A DNA stretch of 8,338 nucleotides, from NCBI GenBank assembly GCA_018969565.1, contig JAGWYC010000078.1, positions 1 through 8,338 of the forward strand. The letters are read 5' to 3'. Source of the DNA: Bacteroidota bacterium (GTDB lineage Bacteria; Bacteroidota; Bacteroidia; NS11-12g; UBA955). Within the stretch, counting starts at the first letter, position 1; each line of letters begins with the position of its first letter. The position numbers were made by a program, and so were the translations under genes. The notes beneath the pieces were generated by a model, which was given only the letters and a program-made list of their open reading frames with translations, was not told where the DNA came from and made no database searches. Shown here piece after piece: positions 5,450-8,338 of the stretch.

Positions 5450-6919
5450 TTACCTGCTGTAATTGGGCGCTTCGCGGGTAATGGCAATATCATGGGGATG
5501 GCTTTCCCGGATGCCGGAGCTGGTGATGCGCACAAAACTTGCCGTTTGTAACTCAGTGATATTCGTGGCGCCACAATAGCCCATGCCGGCGCGCAGTCCG
5601 CCAACAAGCTGGTATAGCACTTCAGCAAGGGTTCCCTTATAAGCAACGCTGCCCACAATGCCTTCCGGAACCAGCTTGGCGATTTCATCTTCTGCATCCT
5701 GGAAATATCGGTCTTTGCTTCCTTCCTTCATGGCTTCAATACTGCCCATGCCGCGGTAGCTCTTCACTCTTCTACCTTCAAAAAAGGTAGTCTCACCGGG
5801 ACTTTCTTCTGTTCCGGCGAACAGACTGCCTGCCATCACGCAGGAAGCTCCTGCCACCAGTGCCTTCACGATATCTCCGCTGTAACGGATACCGCCATCA
5901 GCAATCACAGGAACCCCGGTTCCCTCCAGTGCTTTGGCGGCCAGCATAATGGCGCTGAGCTGCGGCATGCCGATACCGGCTATGACCCTTGTTGTGCAAA
6001 TGCTGCCCGGGCCCACGCCCACTTTCACGGCATCGGCACCTGCCTGTGCCAGTGCCAGCGCTGCTTCGCCGGTAGCTACATTTCCTGCAATAATCTGCAA
6101 CTCGGGGAAGGCAGCCTTGATACGCTTCACTTCTTCCATCACACCCCGTGAATGTCCGTGGGCCGTATCCACTGCCACCACATCCACCCCGGCATTGACC
6201 AGTGCAGTTACACGCTCCAGGGTATCTGCGGTAACGCCGACAGCCGCACCGACCATCAAACGTCCCCTGCTGTCTTTGCAGGCACGTGGATAGTTGCGCA
6301 GTTTTTCAATATCCTTAAACGTGATCAGCCCTTTCAGGATTCCATGTGAATCCACTATGGGCAGTTTTTCAATCTTAAACTCCTGCATGATGTCCTTGGC
6401 GCGGCTCAGGTCGGTCTTTTCCGGAGCCGTTACCAGCCTGTCGCGGGTCATTACATCAGCCACCAAACGAGTAATGTCTTTCTCAAAACGCAGGTCGCGG
6501 TTGGTGATGATGCCCACCAGTTTATGCTGTTCGTCCACCACGGGAATACCGCCAATGCGGTGTTCGCGCATCAGGTGCAGCGCGTCTCCAAGGGTAGCTC
6601 CGGCATGCAAGGTCACGGGATCCTGAATCATGCCGCTTTCGCTGCGCTTCACCTTATTCACTTCTTCGGCCTGACGGGCAATACTCATGTTCTTATGGAT
6701 GATACCGATACCCCCTTCACGGGCGATGGCTATAGCCATGCGGCTTTCGGTCACGGTATCCATGGCAGCGGAAACCAGCGGAACGTTGATGCTGAGCTTG
6801 CGGGTAAGTTGGGTGGTGGTTACCGCTTCACGGGGAAGCACTTCGGAATACCTGGGAACCACCAGTACATCGTCGAAGGTCAATCCTTCGAACAGCAGTT
6901 TATCAGAACTTGAAGACAT
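5450..6919 (-). CDS. guaB: Inosine-5'-monophosphate dehydrogenase
   Basis: Oxidises IMP to XMP with NAD+ (EC 1.1.1.205), the committed step to guanine nucleotides; cytosolic, usually tetrameric. The 489 residues are full length. The N-terminal LTFDDVLVVPRYS (13-25) and SAAMDTVTE (50-58) begin the TIM barrel. A CBS pair occupies about 98-210 (GGIPVVDE...GIITNRDLRF and EKLPIVDS...GLITFKDIEK) as the regulatory Bateman module. The catalytic loop GPGSICTTR has C308. IADGGIRYSGD (339-349) and YRGMGS (388-393) bind the IMP phosphate side; the mobile flap contains SKDRYF (401-406); and GLRAGMGYCGA is at 441-451. The ATG at 6919 gives the usual N-terminus. A TAnnTTTG box lies 28 bp upstream, so it is probably transcribed on its own, possibly reading on into the transporter pair. 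Confidence 0.98.
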   Translation of the reverse strand: MSSSSDKLLFEGLTFDDVLVVPRYSEVLPREAVTTTQLTRKLSINVPLVSAAMDTVTESRMAIAIAREGGIGIIHKNMSIARQAEEVNKVKRSESGMIQDPVTLHAGATLGDALHLMREHRIGGIPVVDEQHKLVGIITNRDLRFEKDITRLVADVMTRDRLVTAPEKTDLSRAKDIMQEFKIEKLPIVDSHGILKGLITFKDIEKLRNYPRACKDSRGRLMVGAAVGVTADTLERVTALVNAGVDVVAVDTAHGHSRGVMEEVKRIKAAFPELQIIAGNVATGEAALALAQAGADAVKVGVGPGSICTTRVIAGIGMPQLSAIMLAAKALEGTGVPVIADGGIRYSGDIVKALVAGASCVMAGSLFAGTEESPGETTFFEGRRVKSYRGMGSIEAMKEGSKDRYFQDAEDEIAKLVPEGIVGSVAYKGTLAEVLYQLVGGLRAGMGYCGATNITELQTASFVRITSSGIRESHPHDIAITREAPNYSR

Positions 6920-6947
6920 GGCAAATACCTTTCGGTTATTTGCAGTG

Positions 6948-6955
6948 CAAAGTTA
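6948..6955 (-). promoter_or_regulatory. -7 promoter box for guaB
   Basis: TAACTTTG on the minus strand (6955-6948) is an exact TAnnTTTG match, 28 bp before the guaB ATG, implying a leader of about 20 nt. I see no TTG at the -33 position. It sits in the 67-bp gap after the TonB-dependent receptor gene, where no terminator hairpin is evident. Confidence 0.6.
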
Positions 6956-6986
6956 GCATAATTAGGCCTTCCCTGCTACGCCCGGT

Positions 6987-8338
6987 TCAGAATTCGAAGA
7001 TAAATCCGAAGGTAGGGAGTACCACGGCATCGCTGTTTTGCAGGATGACCGGTATGGCGTTGGAACCGTCTGCCGCTAATGGCTTGCCGTTGGTGGTGGC
7101 AAATCCGCTGTTGTCGGCAGTACGCGCAAAGGTGTATTGCGGGTATGCCGGATTGGGCGCTACGTACCAGTTGCTTACATCCAGGAACAGGTCGAAGGTG
7201 CTGCCTCTGAAGTTCCACTTCTTGTCAATGCGCACATCACTTGCGTGAAATGCGTTCAGGCGCTGCGTATTCAATTGATTCCAATTTAGTATGCCTTCCC
7301 CGACGCTCAGGTAATTGAGACGGCTGGCCTGTAAGTCGAAAGGTGTGTAGGGCGCTCCGCCTTGATAGCGAAACTTCAGACCCAGTTCCCAGTTGCGTTT
7401 GAACTTATATCCCCAGGTGAGGCTCAGCAGGTGGCGACTGTCCCAGGCGCTGGAAACGAATTTGCCATCAGCGCCGGAGTATTCGCTGTGGAACCAGGTA
7501 TAGCTCAGGATGCCGAAGAAGCGCTTTGTCAGCTTCTGCTGAGCGAAGAACTCCACACCCCAGGTGCGGCCTTTTCCGCTGCTGGTAATGTCTTCGTTCC
7601 CCAACACATTAAAGTCTCCGCCTTTATTGCTCAGGCTGATGCCATCGCGGATGCTCACGGGCACATTGTTGTATTGTTTGTTGAACACTTCCAGCGTAAA
7701 ACGACGGGTTTCTGAAGGAAGGTATTCCAGCCCGGCCACATAGTGTTCGCTGCGGATATAGCGTGCATCTTTGTTCAGGTATGTTCCTGCACCATTGGCG
7801 AAACCGAGTATGGTATAGGGCGGAATCTTGTAATAACGACCGATGCTGGCATTCAGGTTCAGCTTCGGAGCCAGCACCAGGCTCGCGCCAATTCTCGGAC
7901 TGAGTTGGTTCCATAGTTTCATGCCGCCTTCGGTAAAGGTATTGCCGTCGGCACGCAGCCCCAGACTTACACCAAGTCGGCGGGCGAAGAAGCGGCGTCC
8001 GGCCTGCACGAAGGCGCCGGTGCGGTAGAACCTCACCGCACTGTTCAGCGGAACCCTGATCTCAGGTTGCACCAGGTTGCCGGCCGTGTCGCGTATTCCT
8101 GCGCGGATGCGCGCAAATCCACTGTTGCTGAAACGCACGAGCTGCAGCACGCCCCCGTAGCTGAATTTCCAGGGTCCAATGGTCTTGTTCATATCGAAGC
8201 GCAGCTTATTCTCCGCTTCCTGGCTTTGCAGTTTCAACGAGCGGTTGGCTTCTGATTTATTCAGGTTGTCTTCCCAGCGGTCGAGCTTATTGTCGAGCAT
8301 GTTGCGGCTCAGCGCCAGGTTCCAGTATCCGTTCTTCA
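6987..8338 (-). CDS. TonB-dependent receptor, C-terminal beta-barrel part (runs off right edge)
   Basis: The frame is open from the right edge to the TGA at 6989-6987, giving about 449 residues of the C-terminal end; the true start, the signal peptide, any carboxypeptidase-like domain and the plug are outside. An internal Met at 8300 should not be taken as the start, since the same frame continues upstream (KNGYWNLALSRN). The sequence shows alternating amphipathic strands with aromatic girdles typical of an outer-membrane barrel: RPG-like turns, ILSYTWFHSEYSG, SAWDSRHLLSLTWGYKF, WELGLKFRYQGGAPYTPFD, a late strand FDLFLDVSNWY, and a terminal Phe in FGFIFEF, as required for BAM-dependent insertion. 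Such receptors import siderophores, cobalamin, glycans or peptides using TonB; no SusD-like partner is visible and the substrate is unknown. The last ~60 residues (AYPQYTFARTADNSGF...) before the closing strand look like a long surface or periplasmic loop. Confidence 0.88.
   Translation of the reverse strand, partial: KNGYWNLALSRNMLDNKLDRWEDNLNKSEANRSLKLQSQEAENKLRFDMNKTIGPWKFSYGGVLQLVRFSNSGFARIRAGIRDTAGNLVQPEIRVPLNSAVRFYRTGAFVQAGRRFFARRLGVSLGLRADGNTFTEGGMKLWNQLSPRIGASLVLAPKLNLNASIGRYYKIPPYTILGFANGAGTYLNKDARYIRSEHYVAGLEYLPSETRRFTLEVFNKQYNNVPVSIRDGISLSNKGGDFNVLGNEDITSSGKGRTWGVEFFAQQKLTKRFFGILSYTWFHSEYSGADGKFVSSAWDSRHLLSLTWGYKFKRNWELGLKFRYQGGAPYTPFDLQASRLNYLSVGEGILNWNQLNTQRLNAFHASDVRIDKKWNFRGSTFDLFLDVSNWYVAPNPAYPQYTFARTADNSGFATTNGKPLAADGSNAIPVILQNSDAVVLPTFGFIFEF

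Noticed and set aside
4927..5481. 184-codon plus-strand open frame across the lysE-like gene and the intergenic gap
   Set aside because: Antisense to LysE-family coding sequence, with no promoter box, no family resemblance and a composition typical of an antisense frame.
7362..7715. 117-codon plus-strand open frame in the receptor gene
   Set aside because: Antisense to conserved beta-barrel coding sequence; no recognisable motif and no start signals.
6987..8300. Treating the receptor as a complete 437-residue protein starting at 8300
   Set aside because: The frame stays open to the window edge with barrel-like sequence before that Met, and there is no signal peptide or plug; the gene is truncated by the window, not short.
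1..8338. Mobile elements, CRISPR arrays, phage or defence genes
   Set aside because: No transposase, integrase, evenly spaced repeats, terminal inverted repeats or toxin-antitoxin-like pairs are visible on either strand; all long stretches are accounted for by housekeeping and envelope genes.

Overview
The window looks like an ordinary chromosomal segment of a Bacteroidota bacterium with moderately high GC, possibly from the Chitinophagales/Saprospirales side, though placement within the phylum is a guess. The support is a secreted protein with a type IX secretion (T9SS) C-terminal sorting domain, a TonB-dependent outer-membrane receptor, promoter-like TAnnTTTG boxes at several gene starts, near absence of Shine-Dalgarno sequences, a tRNA gene without encoded CCA, and the gmk-nadD pair common in this phylum.

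Layout, left to right. (1) Positions 1-425, minus strand: the first 141 codons of an NADP-type isocitrate dehydrogenase, cut by the window edge. (2) 426-738: a non-coding stretch holding a tRNA with anticodon CAT on the minus strand (probably tRNA-Ile2, read after lysidine modification, rather than tRNA-Met), its intrinsic terminator, and back-to-back promoter boxes for the tRNA and the next gene. (3) 739-3826, plus strand: a tight three-gene run consisting of a secreted peptide-N-glycosidase F-like protein with a T9SS tail, then gmk (guanylate kinase, TTG start, 5 bp after the previous stop), then nadD (overlapping gmk by ATGA). (4) 3790-5373, minus strand: a BASS/SBF-family transporter and a LysE-family exporter 3 bp apart, lysE first. 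The transporter's 3' end overlaps the 3' end of nadD by 37 bp. (5) 5450-6919, minus strand: guaB (IMP dehydrogenase, complete, with its CBS pair) behind a clear TAnnTTTG box. (6) 6987-8338, minus strand: the C-terminal ~449 residues of a TonB-dependent receptor continuing past the right edge.

Functionally this is mainly housekeeping (TCA cycle, guanine nucleotide synthesis through guaB and gmk, NAD synthesis through nadD, one tRNA) mixed with envelope functions (N-glycan-active secreted protein, two inner-membrane transporters, one outer-membrane receptor). I found no mobile element, CRISPR array, phage gene or defence system, and no convincing undescribed system. The most interesting item is the PNGase F-like protein: its catalytic Asp and Glu and all six cysteines match PNGase F, but the residue at the third important acidic position (Glu118) and two tryptophans near the active site differ, and it carries about 230 extra residues before the sorting domain.
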